A stretch of 64,000 nucleotides of DNA from Albidovulum sp. GTDB lineage: Bacteria; Pseudomonadota; Alphaproteobacteria; Rhodobacterales; Rhodobacteraceae. Position 1 is the stretch's first letter. Every line of letters starts with the position of its first letter. The DNA is taken from NCBI GenBank assembly GCA_026989275.1, contig JALSJQ010000005.1:1-64000 (forward strand). The letters run 5' to 3'. Position numbers and translations under genes: made by a program. The notes beneath the pieces were generated by a model, which ran no database searches, had not been told where the DNA came from, and saw only the letters and a list, made by a program, of their open reading frames with translations. Below are positions 47,319 to 56,749 of the stretch, piece by piece.

Positions 47319-48616
47319 TGGCCGAGGTGCACGAACGGGACAATCCCGCCGAGGCGCGGCTGGCCGCCATCCGCCTGCCCGAGGAGGAGGCGGGCTGGGC
47401 CCGGGCGGCGCGCGCGGCGGCGCTCGCGCGTCTGCGGCGGACGGGCCTGCCGAACCAGCGCGACGAATACTGGCGCGAGACCGACCCTTCGGCCTTCGTC
47501 GCTCCCGAGCCGGTGCCGGCGGCGCCGCTCGTCACCGACGAGCCCCCGGTCTTCGACGCGATCGACCGGCTCAAGGTGGTGTTCGTGGACGGCGTGTTCG
47601 ACCCGGAGGCGTCCGACCCGCTGGCGCTCGATCATGTCGAGATCGAACGGCTGGCCGACGTGCTGCAGGCTGATATCCACTGGGCGCGGGATCTCTTCGG
47701 CCGGCTCGAGGAAACGGCCCATGATCCGGTTCCGCGGCCCTTCGCCGCTCTCAACACCGCCGTTGCCGGCGACGGCATCGTCATCCGGGTGCGGGGCAGG
47801 GCGCCGAAGCCGATCTCGCTGATCTATCTGCATCGCGATGACCGCTCGGATGCGGTGCTGCATCACCTCGTGCGGATCGAACCCGGCGCGGAGCTGACGC
47901 TTCTGGAGAACGGGCCCGCGGCCGCCCGCTTCAACCAGCTGCTCGAGGTGGAGGTGGCCGCGGGCGGCAGTTTCCACCATGTCCGCGCCCAGGGGCGGGA
48001 CCACGAGCGCCGCGCCGTCACCCATCTCGTGGGCCGCGTGGCCGAGGGCGGCGTGCTCAAGTCCTTCACCCTCACCGCCAATGGCGCCCTCTCGCGCAAC
48101 GAATACGTCGTCCGTCTCGAGGGGGCCGAGGCGGTGACCCATCTTGCCGGCGCGGCGGTGGGAGACGGGGCGGTGCATCCCTTCCATCACGACGACACCA
48201 TCTTCGTCACCCATGCCGCCGAAAGCTGCGAGAGCCGGCAGGTATTCAAGAAGGTGCTGCGAAACGGTGCGGTCGGTGTCTTCCAGGGCAAGATCCTCGT
48301 CCGGTCCGTGGCTCAGAAGACCGACGGCTACCAGCTCTCCCAGGGTCTGATGCTCGACGGCGACAGCCGTTTCTTCGCCAAGCCGGAGCTCGAGATCTAT
48401 GCCGACGACGTGAAGTGCTCCCACGGCTCGACCTGCGGAGCGATCGACGAGGAGCAGCTGTTCTATCTGCGCGCGCGCGGCGTGCCGCGCCCCGAGGCGG
48501 AGAACCTTCTGGTGCTGGCTTTCCTCGCCGAGGCGCTCGAGGAGATCGAGGATCCGGCGCTGGCCGACGACATCCGCGCCCGGCTCGAGGCCTGGCTGCG
48601 CCGCCGCCAGGGCTGA
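47318..48616 (+). CDS. sufD: Fe-S cluster assembly protein SufD
   Basis: SufD is the SufB paralogue of the scaffold complex. The 432-residue protein has the divergent N-terminus typical of SufD and the conserved C-terminal beta-helix core SHGSTCGAIDEEQLFYLRARGVPRPEAENLLVLAFLAE. AAGGAG lies 8 nt before the ATG, which overlaps the sufC stop. The next gene starts 8 bp after its stop. Confidence 0.97.
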   Translation: MAEVHERDNPAEARLAAIRLPEEEAGWARAARAAALARLRRTGLPNQRDEYWRETDPSAFVAPEPVPAAPLVTDEPPVFDAIDRLKVVFVDGVFDPEASDPLALDHVEIERLADVLQADIHWARDLFGRLEETAHDPVPRPFAALNTAVAGDGIVIRVRGRAPKPISLIYLHRDDRSDAVLHHLVRIEPGAELTLLENGPAAARFNQLLEVEVAAGGSFHHVRAQGRDHERRAVTHLVGRVAEGGVLKSFTLTANGALSRNEYVVRLEGAEAVTHLAGAAVGDGAVHPFHHDDTIFVTHAAESCESRQVFKKVLRNGAVGVFQGKILVRSVAQKTDGYQLSQGLMLDGDSRFFAKPELEIYADDVKCSHGSTCGAIDEEQLFYLRARGVPRPEAENLLVLAFLAEALEEIEDPALADDIRARLEAWLRRRQG

Positions 48617-48624
48617 GAGGGCGC

Positions 48625-49344
48625 ATGGGCGGGAGCGGAGAGCCGCAGGGCGCCGGGGTTGCGTCCGGGGGGGCATTGCCGCCGCGGCCTGCTTCCGGTG
48701 CAAACCGGCCGGGCGCGGCTGGAGAGAGGGCCGTGGCGCCGTGTAGGGAGCGGGCGGGTTCGGAGGATGCCGGCGGCGACGGCGCCGCCGCCCGCATGGC
48801 GACCGGAACGCGCGCGGGGAGCGGGGCCGCGGCCGATGCCGGGGCGGGGAGCGGGGGCACCGTCGGCCTGCTCGCGCAATGGCGCGATCCCGCCGCCGCC
48901 TTCGCCGCCCTTCTGGCCGCGCCGCCCGGGGAAGGGGCGCGGCTCCTTCCCTGGCTTCTCGGCGGGGCGCTCGCGCCGCTCGTCGCCGACATGCCGGCCC
49001 TTGCCGGGCAGGCGGCGGGAGAGGGGGTGCCGCTTGCCGGGCTGCTGGCCGGGCGGTTGATGGCGGCGGTGCTGTTCGTGCCGCTGCTCTTCTACGGGCT
49101 TGCGGCGGTGGTCTGGGTGCTCCTGCGCCTTGGCGGACGCCCCGTTCCGGGGGCGGGGCTGCGGCTCGTGCTCTTTCGCTCCCTGTGGCTGGTGGCGCCG
49201 CTCGTCATCCTCAGGGGCTGGGCGGCGGCGCTGTGGCCGGTGCTGACATCGCCGCAGGCGGCGCTTCTTCTCGGCCTTGCGATCTGGAGCGCCTTCCTCT
49301 GGCAGCTGGCAGGCGGCCTGCGGGCGCTGCTGCGCCGCGGCTGA
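48625..49344 (+). CDS. Yip1-like polytopic membrane protein 1
   Basis: The 239-residue protein has a low-complexity Gly/Ala-rich first 75 residues. Residues 80-235 contain about four to five hydrophobic helices (LLPWLLGGALAPLVADM, LAGRLMAAVLFVPLLFYGLAAVVWVLL, ALLLGLAIWSAFLWQLAGGL). The pattern fits the Yip1 family commonly annotated downstream of suf genes in Rhodobacteraceae. AGAGGG precedes the ATG; a start at 48796 would drop most of the disordered part. Function is unknown; it is probably the last gene of the suf operon. Confidence 0.72.
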   Translation: MGGSGEPQGAGVASGGALPPRPASGANRPGAAGERAVAPCRERAGSEDAGGDGAAARMATGTRAGSGAAADAGAGSGGTVGLLAQWRDPAAAFAALLAAPPGEGARLLPWLLGGALAPLVADMPALAGQAAGEGVPLAGLLAGRLMAAVLFVPLLFYGLAAVVWVLLRLGGRPVPGAGLRLVLFRSLWLVAPLVILRGWAAALWPVLTSPQAALLLGLAIWSAFLWQLAGGLRALLRRG

Positions 49345-49350
49345 CACGGA

Positions 49351-49368
49351 GGGCGGCCCTTGCCGCCC
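49351..49368 (+). terminator. Hairpin at the end of the suf operon
   Basis: GGGCGGC and GCCGCCC form a perfect 7 bp stem with a CCTT loop, 6 bp after the Yip1-like 1 stop codon. No U-tract follows. It may end the suf transcript. Confidence 0.45.
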
Positions 49369-49573
49369 CGCCGGTGCCGATCCGCGTCGGGCTGTCGGTG
49401 GACCGGTCGCCCGCCAGCGCCATTCCCATGTTTTTCCCCGGTTCCGCCACAATCTCCTCATGTTTTATCGGCATCACAAGTTGCATCTGACGGTTGTGCG
49501 TGTCGTCCGCAAGAAGGTTGTCTTGCTCACTGGCGGTTCAGCCGCCGATTTCCAGCCCGGGGGAACCTGAAGG

Positions 49574-50287
49574 ATGGACATGCGAATGAATGATCTCATG
49601 GGGGATCTCGAACCCGGCATTCCCGGCTGGGACGATGCGCTTCTGCCCCATCGTCGGGAGCGGCGCTTCCCCGGCCGGCGGATGCAAAGGGGCGACTTCC
49701 TGCCGCGCCTTGCCCAGAGCCTGCTTGCGCCGGTGCCGACCTTCCGCCGGATCGGACTCGAGAAACACGGGCTCGGCGCCCTTCTTTTCTGGCTGAGCCT
49801 GTCCAATCTCGCCTTCTTCGTCGCCTGGGCGATCCGGCTCTATCTCGTACCGCTGCCCCATGTGCTGCACGCCTTCCAGATCCCCGTCGGGGTGCTCGTC
49901 GTGGGGGCGCTGGTCGGCCGCTATTTCTTCGTCGGCTGGTTCGCCCTCGCGATGTGCGCGCTGATGCACATTCTCGGCGGCAGGGGCCGCAACCGCAGCT
50001 GCTTCGTCGCCCTCCTCTGGGCCGATCTCGTAACGGCGCCGATCAGCCTTGCCCTGGCGCTGCTGGCCCTGGCCTTCCATTATCTCAGCTACATCTCGCC
50101 GGTCTTTTCCGCCGACTGGTTCACCCTGCCGCTCTACTGGCTGGGGCTGGTGTCCATCGTCTATTACGGTGCGATGGCGCTGGCGGGGGTGCACAAGATG
50201 CCCCCGGGGCGGGTTCTGCTCGTCATGAGCCTCGTGACGCTTGCCGGGCTGGGTCTCGGCCTGTATCTCCTCTTGAAGCTGAACTGA
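49574..50287 (+). CDS. Yip1-like polytopic membrane protein 2
   Basis: The 237-residue protein has a basic cytoplasmic N-terminus (residues 1-65) and about five helices (GALLFWLSLSNLAFFVAW, GVLVVGALVGRYFFVGWFALAM, VALLWADLVTAPISLALALLAL, YWLGLVSIVYYGAMALAG, LLVMSLVTLAGLGLGLYLLL). This fits the Yip1 fold. The 229 bp upstream are AT-richer with small hairpins (GGCGG-TTCAG-CCGCC at 49532-49546), so it may have its own promoter. ATGs at 49580 and 49586 are alternative starts. Confidence 0.78.
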   Translation: MDMRMNDLMGDLEPGIPGWDDALLPHRRERRFPGRRMQRGDFLPRLAQSLLAPVPTFRRIGLEKHGLGALLFWLSLSNLAFFVAWAIRLYLVPLPHVLHAFQIPVGVLVVGALVGRYFFVGWFALAMCALMHILGGRGRNRSCFVALLWADLVTAPISLALALLALAFHYLSYISPVFSADWFTLPLYWLGLVSIVYYGAMALAGVHKMPPGRVLLVMSLVTLAGLGLGLYLLLKLN

Positions 50288-50337
50288 GCCCGCCCGCCCG
50301 GTCGGGCTCGTCACACGGGCTCTGGATGGGGGACGGC

Positions 50338-50925
50338 ATGGGGCAAGGGATCGGCGATCTGGTGCGGACCGGCTTGCGCCATCCGCGCGAAGGCGCGCGG
50401 CGGTTTCTTTCCCTGCCGTTCGACGAACGCCATACCGGCGAGCTCGTGGCCGCGGCGATCCTGCTCGGGAGCGTCACGGAATATCTCTTCGCGCTCGTTC
50501 TGGTCACGGTCAGCCGGAGCTCGGGCCAGCCGCCGGGGCAGATCGAACGGATGCTCGAGGCGGTGCTGGCCGGCGGGCCGATCACGCTGGCCATCGCCGG
50601 CACGCTGGCCTTCGGGCTGCGCTGGGGGCTCGTGATGCTGGCGGGGCGTCTTTTCTCGGGCAGGGGCGGACCGGGCGAGGCGGCCCGGCTTCTGGCCTGG
50701 TATGACATCCTCTGGACGCTGCTCTTTCTGGCGATCCTGCTCGTGGTGGTCGTCCTGCCACCGATCGGGGTGCTTCTTCTGCTGTTCGCCGGCTTCTGGA
50801 GCGTGTGGATGATGGTCGAATTCGTCTCCGCCCTTCATGGCTGGGAGAACCGCATGGCCGTGTTCTTCGGTCTCATGACCGGCTATCTCTTCCTCCAGAT
50901 CCTCCTGGGCCTCCTGCCGATCTGA
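50338..50925 (+). CDS. Yip1-like polytopic membrane protein 3
   Basis: The 195-residue protein has about four to five helices (LVAAAILLGSVTEYLFALVLV, GPITLAIAGTLAFGLRWGLVML, ILWTLLFLAILLVVVVLPPIGVLLLLFAGFW, MAVFFGLMTGYLFLQILLGLL). GGGGGAC before the ATG at 50338 supports this start; an ATG at 50326 is possible. It follows Yip1-like 2 by 50 bp and is probably co-transcribed with it. Function is unknown. Confidence 0.76.
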   Translation: MGQGIGDLVRTGLRHPREGARRFLSLPFDERHTGELVAAAILLGSVTEYLFALVLVTVSRSSGQPPGQIERMLEAVLAGGPITLAIAGTLAFGLRWGLVMLAGRLFSGRGGPGEAARLLAWYDILWTLLFLAILLVVVVLPPIGVLLLLFAGFWSVWMMVEFVSALHGWENRMAVFFGLMTGYLFLQILLGLLPI

Positions 50926-51012
50926 CACGCATCGCTCCACCGCGGCCGCATGCCTCGCGCATGTTCCGGCCTGCAGACCGTTCGTGCCTGCAGGTGCAGC
51001 GTGCGGCGGTGG

Positions 51013-51044
51013 GGACGGAAAAGGGGGAGCCGCATGGCTCCCCC
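51013..51044 (-). terminator. Intrinsic terminator of the rhlE-type helicase gene
   Basis: GGGGGAGCC and GGCTCCCCC form a perfect 9 bp stem with a GCAT-type tetraloop. On the minus strand it is followed by TTTTCCGTCC. It lies 34 bp past the helicase stop and may also slow plus-strand transcripts from the Yip1 genes. Confidence 0.75.
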
Positions 51045-51077
51045 CGGTTCGTTTCCGTGGTTGCCTTTCGCGGCGGC

Positions 51078-52355
51078 TCAGGCGCTGCGCCGGCGCCGGG
51101 GGCGTCCGCCCTGACCGTGCCGCGGGCCGGCGCCGCGACCACGGCCGCCCGCGGGCCTGCGCGATTTGGTCGCCGAGCTGCGCATGCCGGGCCAAGGCGT
51201 GCCTTCGGCCACCGGGATCGCCGTGCCGAGAAGTTTCTCGATGGCGTGAAATTCCTTCATCTCCTCGGCCGAGCAGAAGGCGATGGCCGCGCCGCTGGCG
51301 CCGGCCCGGGCCGTCCGGCCGATGCGGTGCACGTAGTTGTCGGCCACATTGGGCAGATCGAAATTGTAGACATGGCGCACGGCCGGAATGTCGATGCCGC
51401 GCGCGGCGACATCCGTCGCCACCAGCACCCGGCTGCGTCCGTCGCGGAAAGCCCGGAGCGCCCGGTCGCGCTGCCCCTGGCTCTTGTTGCCGTGAATCGA
51501 GCCGGCTTCGAGACCGGCGCGCTCGAGAGCGGTGCGGATCTTCTCGGCGCCCCGCTTGGTGCGGGCGAAGACGAGGGCGTTCTCGTCCCGGTGGGCGGTC
51601 AGAAGTTCGATCAGCCGCTCTATCTTGGTGGCCGGGTCGAGAAAGCGCACCGACTGGGCGATGCGCGAGACCGGCCGGCCCGGCGGCGTGACCTCGATGC
51701 GCACGGGATCCTCGAGCCATTCGGCGGCCACGGCTTCCATCTGCCGCGGCATGGTGGCCGAGAAGAGCACGGTCTGCCGGTCGCGGGGAAGGGCGCGGGC
51801 GATGCGCTTGAGCGCATGGATGAAGCCCATGTCGAGCATCTGGTCGGCCTCGTCGAGCACCAGGTGGCGCGTGGCCGACAAGTCGATCGCACGGCGCTCC
51901 ATCAGGTCGATCAGCCGGCCCGGCGTGGCGACGAGAATGTCGGCGCCGCGGGCGATCTGGCGGATCTGGTTGTTGATGGAGCTGCCGCCGGTGACGAGCG
52001 CAAATCCGAGGCCGGTGCCGCGCGAGAAGGCGCTGAGGGCGTCGAGGATCTGGCGGGCCAGTTCGCGCGTCGGGGCGAGGATGAGCGCGCTGGCCTGGCG
52101 CGGCGCGGCCGGCAGGCGGGCCGCGGCCAGCTGATGGATCAGCGGCAGGCCGAAGGCAGCGGTCTTGCCGGTGCCGGTCTGGGCCAGGGCGAGCACGTCG
52201 GCCCCTGCCAGCATCGGCGGAATGGCACCGGCCTGAACCGGCGTCGGCGTCTCGATGCCCAGCCCGGCGAGCCGCGCCACGAGGCGGGAATCGAGCCCGA
52301 GATCGGCGAAACCGGAGGGGGTGGCCGTCTCGGCCAGGATGTCTGTGGTCTTCAT
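51078..52355 (-). CDS. rhlE: DEAD-box RNA helicase, RhlE type
   Basis: This ATP-dependent RNA helicase acts in ribosome assembly or RNA decay. The 425-residue protein has the Q-motif region (GIETPTPVQAGAI), motif I AQTGTGKTAAF, PTRELARQI, TPGRLIDLM, the DEAD box VLDEADQMLDMGF, SAT in FSATMP, ARGIDIPAV and HRIGRTARAG. The C-terminus is a basic Gly/Arg-rich tail (RPAGGRGRGAGPRHGQGGR). AAGGA precedes the ATG at 52355. Confidence 0.95.
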   Translation of the reverse strand: MKTTDILAETATPSGFADLGLDSRLVARLAGLGIETPTPVQAGAIPPMLAGADVLALAQTGTGKTAAFGLPLIHQLAAARLPAAPRQASALILAPTRELARQILDALSAFSRGTGLGFALVTGGSSINNQIRQIARGADILVATPGRLIDLMERRAIDLSATRHLVLDEADQMLDMGFIHALKRIARALPRDRQTVLFSATMPRQMEAVAAEWLEDPVRIEVTPPGRPVSRIAQSVRFLDPATKIERLIELLTAHRDENALVFARTKRGAEKIRTALERAGLEAGSIHGNKSQGQRDRALRAFRDGRSRVLVATDVAARGIDIPAVRHVYNFDLPNVADNYVHRIGRTARAGASGAAIAFCSAEEMKEFHAIEKLLGTAIPVAEGTPWPGMRSSATKSRRPAGGRGRGAGPRHGQGGRPRRRRSA

Positions 52356-52724
52356 GGAAAATCCTTCGAAGCCGCCGGGGGGCGGCGATGCGGGCCGACG
52401 GGCGGCCACGGGTGATCAGCGCCGGCGACATGCCCTGCGCGCAGCTCCCGTGCGTGATGTGGAGGCTGGATTGCGCCTGCCGAGCGGCTCGAAAGGACGT
52501 CGGAAGGCTGGCCCGGCGGCTCGAAAGCCGTTCACGCGGCCGTTGAACATGGCTTCCATCTGCGCCTTCGCGGCCTCGAAGTCAATGGGGCGGGGCGGAA
52601 AAGATGCGATTGCGCGGCGAATGCGTGGCAAACGGCGCAAATGCCGCGGGCGAGGGGCCATGCCCGCCGCCCTTGACGAAGCCGCCGTCACGCCACAAGA
52701 GGGGCGGAGGGCAGGGAAGCGGGA
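52356..52724. other. Divergent region between rhlE and the FAD oxidoreductase
   Basis: The 369 bp hold both promoters and possibly a long rhlE leader. On the minus strand around 52530-52590 a short well-biased stretch reads IDFEAAKAQMEAMFNGRVNG but has no start or SD; it may be a gene remnant. No clear -35/-10 pair is seen. Confidence 0.4.
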
Positions 52725-53930
52725 ATGACGGAGATGCGAAGGGCGGATGTGGTCATCGTCGGCGGAGCGGCCATGGGGTCGGCCCTGGCCTTCTTCCTGG
52801 CGGACGATCCCGCCTTTCGCGGCCGTATCCTCGTGATCGAGGCCGACATGTCGCTCGCCCGCTCCGCCACCGCCCGCTCGCACGAATCGATCCGCGGGCA
52901 GTTCACCACCGAGGTCAACATCCGCCTGTCGCGTTTCTCTCTCGCCTTCCTGCGCGACTTTCGCGCCCGGCTCGGCGGGGACAGGGACATTGCCGACATC
53001 CCCATCCGCGAACACGGCTATCTCTATCTTGCCGCCACCGCGGAAGGGGCGCGGCAGCTCGCGGAAAGCGCGGCCCTGCAACGCCGGCTCGGCGTGCCGA
53101 CCGAGCTGCTCGGCCCCGACGAGATTGCCCGCCGCTTTCCCGACATCCATGTGCAGGACATCCGCCTCGGCGCCCTCAACACCGACGGCGAGGGCCGGTT
53201 CGACGGCTCGGCGATGGTGGCGGGGTTCCGCCGGGCCGCCCGCCGTCGCGGGGTCGTCTTCCACGAGGACGAGGTGGTGGGGCTCGAGCGGCAGGGGGCA
53301 CGGGTGACCGCCGTCATGCTCGCTTCGGGGGAGCGGATCGCCTGCGGGCTTGTCGTCAACGCCGCCGGCACCCGGGCCGCCGAAATCGCCGCGCTGGCGG
53401 GCATCGATCTGCCCGTGGAGCCGCGCAAGCGCTTCTCCTGGGTGTTCCGCACCGCCCGGCCACTCAGGGGGCCGCTGCCGCTCGTCATCGACCCGGCAGG
53501 GGTGCATGTGCTGCCCGAGGGGAGGGACGGCCGGCATTTCCTGTGCGGGGCCCGGCCCGAACCCGACCTGCCGGCGGCACCGGACGATTTCGACGCTCCC
53601 GAGGAGGACGCGTTCTGGCTCGCCCGGGTCTGGCCCGTGCTCGCGGCCCGGGTTCCCGCCTTCGAGACGATCCGTCCGATGCGCTTCTGGGTCGGCCATT
53701 ACGATTACAACACCCATGACGCCAACGCCCTTCTGGGCTTTCATCCGGCTCTCGAGAACTTCGTCTGCATGAACGGCTTTTCCGGCCACGGGCTCCAGCA
53801 GGCGCCGGGGGTGGGGCTGGCGGTGGCCGAGGCGATCGTCCACGGCAACTGGCGGAGCCTTGCCCTCGACCCGCTCCATGTCGGCCGGCTCCAGCGCGGC
53901 GAGAAGGTGGTGGAAAAGGCGATCATCTGA
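52725..53930 (+). CDS. FAD-dependent oxidoreductase, DadA/GlpD-like family
   Basis: The 401-residue flavoprotein has the N-terminal dinucleotide fold VVIVGGAAMGSALAFFLA with IEADMS, then ATARSHESIRGQF, VVNAAGTRAAEIAALAG and a C-terminal NGFSGHGLQQAPGVGLAVAEAI typical of DAO-family amino-acid or sarcosine-type oxidases. FOXRED1-like relatives share this layout. The substrate is unknown. GGGAAGCGGG lies just before the ATG. The next gene starts 75 bp downstream on the same strand. Confidence 0.88.
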   Translation: MTEMRRADVVIVGGAAMGSALAFFLADDPAFRGRILVIEADMSLARSATARSHESIRGQFTTEVNIRLSRFSLAFLRDFRARLGGDRDIADIPIREHGYLYLAATAEGARQLAESAALQRRLGVPTELLGPDEIARRFPDIHVQDIRLGALNTDGEGRFDGSAMVAGFRRAARRRGVVFHEDEVVGLERQGARVTAVMLASGERIACGLVVNAAGTRAAEIAALAGIDLPVEPRKRFSWVFRTARPLRGPLPLVIDPAGVHVLPEGRDGRHFLCGARPEPDLPAAPDDFDAPEEDAFWLARVWPVLAARVPAFETIRPMRFWVGHYDYNTHDANALLGFHPALENFVCMNGFSGHGLQQAPGVGLAVAEAIVHGNWRSLALDPLHVGRLQRGEKVVEKAII

Positions 53931-54005
53931 GCCGGCCGGGGTTGACCCGGGGCGAGAGGGCGGGAAACTGGCGCAGACCGCCGGGCGGTGCGGGAGGAGA
54001 GGGGC

Positions 54006-55103
54006 ATGGCCAGGACGGTGCGGAAGGCAGGAGGGAAACTCCGCCCCGGTGCGGAGGAGGGAAGCGGGCCGGAGGCGGAAGGCGCGCCCCACGCCGCCGC
54101 CCCGGCGGTGCGGCACGAGGCCGTTCCCAATGTCGTCATCGTCGCCCAGAAGGGCCGGCTCGAATACGAGGCGGTGCTCTTTGCCGCCTCCTTCCGCAGC
54201 GCCAATCCCGATTTCGCCGGCCGGCTCCTGGTGATGGAGCCGCAGCCCGGCCCGCTCTGGCCGGCCGATCCGCGCATTTCCTCCGAGGCCGTGCGCCGCC
54301 TTCTCGTCGAGGAGTTTGGCGCCGAGATCGTTCCCTTCGAGAGCCGTCATTTCGGCGCGTCCTACCCCTACGGCAACAAGATCGAGATGCTCAGGGCCCT
54401 GCCGGCGGGCGCGCCCTTCGTCTTCTTCGATACCGACACGCTCTTTCTCGGTCCGCTTTCGGAGGTGCCCTTCGACTTTTCCCGCCCTTCCGCCTCGATG
54501 CGGCGCGAGAACACATGGCCGAAGATCGAGCTTTACGGGCCGGGTTACACCGCGATCTGGGGTAGCCTTTACGCGAAGTTCGGCCTCGATTTCGCAAGTT
54601 CGCTCGATACGCGCTACCCCGACGAATACTGGGAGCGTTATCTCTATTTCAACGCCGGCTGGTTCTTCCACGAGGACCCGGCCCGCTTCGGCGCCCTCTT
54701 CGAGGAATATGCCGTGGCCATTCGCGACGACCCGCCGCCCGAGCTCGTCTGCCAGCCGCTCGACCCGTGGCTCGACCAGGTGGCGCTGCCCCTCGTGATC
54801 CATGCGCTCGGGGGCGGACGCGAGACGATTCCGCCGGGGCTTCTCGACGGGCGCATCACCTGCCACTGGCGGGCGCTGCCGCTGCTCTACGCCCGCGAGA
54901 GCGACGAGGTGGTGGCCACGCTCGAGCGGGTGGCCGCGCCCAACCGCATCAAGAAGGTGCTGAAGGAATACGAACCCTTCAAGCGCATGATCTACCAGCG
55001 GCGCGGTCACAAGGTGCGGGCCCTTTTCGACCGCGAGAACCTGCCGCGCAGGGAGCAGGCGATCCGCAACCGTATCAGGCGCGAGAAGCTGTGGATGCGG
55101 TGA
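54006..55103 (+). CDS. Glycosyltransferase-like (GT-A) protein, conserved hypothetical
   Basis: The 365-residue protein has a variable first 40 residues, then a GT-A-like core with a DxD motif in FVFFDTDTLFLG (near residue 140), the usual metal/nucleotide-sugar site. Other aromatic-rich segments are YGNKIEMLRAL, RYPDEYWERYLYFNAGWFFHEDP and CHWRALPLLYARES. The C-terminus is basic. No membrane segment is seen. GGAGGAGAGGGG precedes the ATG. A polysaccharide or protein glycosylation role is inferred from the fold only. Confidence 0.7.
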   Translation: MARTVRKAGGKLRPGAEEGSGPEAEGAPHAAAPAVRHEAVPNVVIVAQKGRLEYEAVLFAASFRSANPDFAGRLLVMEPQPGPLWPADPRISSEAVRRLLVEEFGAEIVPFESRHFGASYPYGNKIEMLRALPAGAPFVFFDTDTLFLGPLSEVPFDFSRPSASMRRENTWPKIELYGPGYTAIWGSLYAKFGLDFASSLDTRYPDEYWERYLYFNAGWFFHEDPARFGALFEEYAVAIRDDPPPELVCQPLDPWLDQVALPLVIHALGGGRETIPPGLLDGRITCHWRALPLLYARESDEVVATLERVAAPNRIKKVLKEYEPFKRMIYQRRGHKVRALFDRENLPRREQAIRNRIRREKLWMR

Positions 55104-55426
55104 GGGCGGGGGCACGATCTTCCGTCCGGGCCGCTCCGGCCCTGTCGCGCTGCGATCTTGCGCCGCTTCGCCCCTGTCGCATCCCGGAACTGCCACATTG
55201 CGCCCTGCACTCATCCTGACCGTGTCGTGCCCGGGGCGCTCGAGCACGAGAGGCTCTGCCGGGCCGCGGGGTGCCGGGCGCCGGGCAGCCGGGCAGGCAG
55301 GCGGCCCTGCCGGACGGAGAACGGAAAAGGGGCCGGCATTCGGCGCCGACCCCTTCTCTCCCCGACCGGAAACCTTCTCTGACCGGAATCTGACCGGAAA
55401 CGCTGCCCGCCGCCTGCGGGCCGTCC
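55104..55426. other. Convergent intergenic region with repeats and the pgk terminator
   Basis: The 323 bp hold three short direct repeats of GACCGGAA(A/T) (55364-55372, 55381-55389, 55392-55400) between the pgk stop and its terminator hairpin. The rest is GC-rich without a gene. Confidence 0.5.
55321..55355 (-). terminator. Intrinsic terminator of pgk
   Basis: AAGGGGCCGGC (55327-55337) and GCCGACCCCTT (55345-55355) form an 11 bp stem with one mismatch and a 7 nt loop. On the minus strand it is followed by TTCCGT, so the transcript ends CCCCTTTTCCGT. It lies about 70 nt past the pgk stop. Confidence 0.75.
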
Positions 55427-56623
55427 TCAGTTGCCGCCCATGAGCGCGGCGACGCTGGGCAGCTCCTTGCCTTCCATCCATTCGAGGAAGGCACCGCCGG
55501 CGGTCGAGACATAGGTGAAGTCGTCGGCGACCCCGGCCTTGTTGAGCGCGGCCACGGTGTCGCCGCCGCCGGCGACCGAGACGAGGCGCCCGGCGCGGGT
55601 GAGGTCGGCGGCCTTCTTCGCCGCGGCGTTGGTCGCCCTGTCGAAGGGTTCGATCTCGAACGCCCCCAGCGGGCCGTTCCAGATCAGCGTCTTCGAGTCC
55701 TCGAACACCCTGGCGATCTCCTCGACGGTCTTCGGCCCGGCATCGAGGATCATCGCGTCGGCCGGGCAGGCATCGGCCGGCACGGTTTCGTTCGCGGCAC
55801 CGGCCCTGAATTCGCGGGCGACGACCACATCGACCGGCAGGATGATGCGGCAGCCCCGGGCCTCGGCCTCCCGGAGGATCTCGCGGGCCGTCCCGGCCAT
55901 CTCGTGTTCGCAGAGCGACTTGCCGACGTCGATTCCCCGGGCGGCGAGGAAGGTGTTGGCCATGCCGCCGCCGATGACGAGATTGTCCACCTTGCCCACG
56001 AGATTCTTCAGCAGATCGAGCTTGGTCGAAACCTTGGCGCCGCCGACCACCGCCGTCACCGGCCGTTCGGGGGCGCCGAGGGCGGCCTCGAGGGCCTTGA
56101 GCTCGGCCTCCATCAGCCGGCCGGCGGCCGCGGGCAGGCGCCGGGCAAGCCCTTCGGTCGAGGCATGGGCGCGATGGGCGGTGGAGAAGGCGTCGTTGAC
56201 ATAGACATCGCCGAGCGCGGCGAGCGCGTCGATGAAGGCCGGGTCGTTCTTGGTCTCGCCGGGATGGAAGCGGGTGTTCTCGAGAAGGAGCACCTCCCCC
56301 TCGGGCAGCGCGGCGATCGCCTTCTCGGCCTCGGGGCCGATGGTCTCGGGCACGAAACGCACCGGCACGCCGAGGGCGGCCTCGAGTGCGGGGCGGACGA
56401 TCTCGAGCGACATTTCCGGCACGCGCTGCCCCTTCGGGCGGCCGAAATGGGCCAGGAGCACCGGCTTGCCGCCCTTGGCGAGAATGTCGCGGATGGTCGG
56501 CACGATGCGGCGGATCCGGGTGTCGTCGGTCACGGTGCCGTTCTCGACCGGCACGTTGATGTCCACCCGTGTCAGCACCACCTTGCCGGCGAGATCCATG
56601 TCGTCGATCGTCTTCCAACCCAT
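55427..56623 (-). CDS. pgk: Phosphoglycerate kinase
   Basis: This glycolytic/gluconeogenic kinase exchanges phosphate between 1,3-bisphosphoglycerate and ADP. The 398-residue protein carries [68 protein letters not shown] and the C-terminal [17 protein letters not shown] lies 8 nt before the ATG at 56623; a start 30 codons earlier adds unconserved sequence. A 47-residue membrane protein gene lies just upstream on the same strand. Confidence 0.98.
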   Translation of the reverse strand: MGWKTIDDMDLAGKVVLTRVDINVPVENGTVTDDTRIRRIVPTIRDILAKGGKPVLLAHFGRPKGQRVPEMSLEIVRPALEAALGVPVRFVPETIGPEAEKAIAALPEGEVLLLENTRFHPGETKNDPAFIDALAALGDVYVNDAFSTAHRAHASTEGLARRLPAAAGRLMEAELKALEAALGAPERPVTAVVGGAKVSTKLDLLKNLVGKVDNLVIGGGMANTFLAARGIDVGKSLCEHEMAGTAREILREAEARGCRIILPVDVVVAREFRAGAANETVPADACPADAMILDAGPKTVEEIARVFEDSKTLIWNGPLGAFEIEPFDRATNAAAKKAADLTRAGRLVSVAGGGDTVAALNKAGVADDFTYVSTAGGAFLEWMEGKELPSVAALMGGN

Positions 56624-56749
56624 CGGCGCAACTCCTGTCTGTCGATTGTCCGTCGGCAGCCCGGGTCGGGCGCCTTGCGCGGCCGTGATTGCAGCTGGGG
56701 CGCGATCCGTCAACGGGACAGATTGCGGCAGGGCGGCGGGTGGCGCGGC

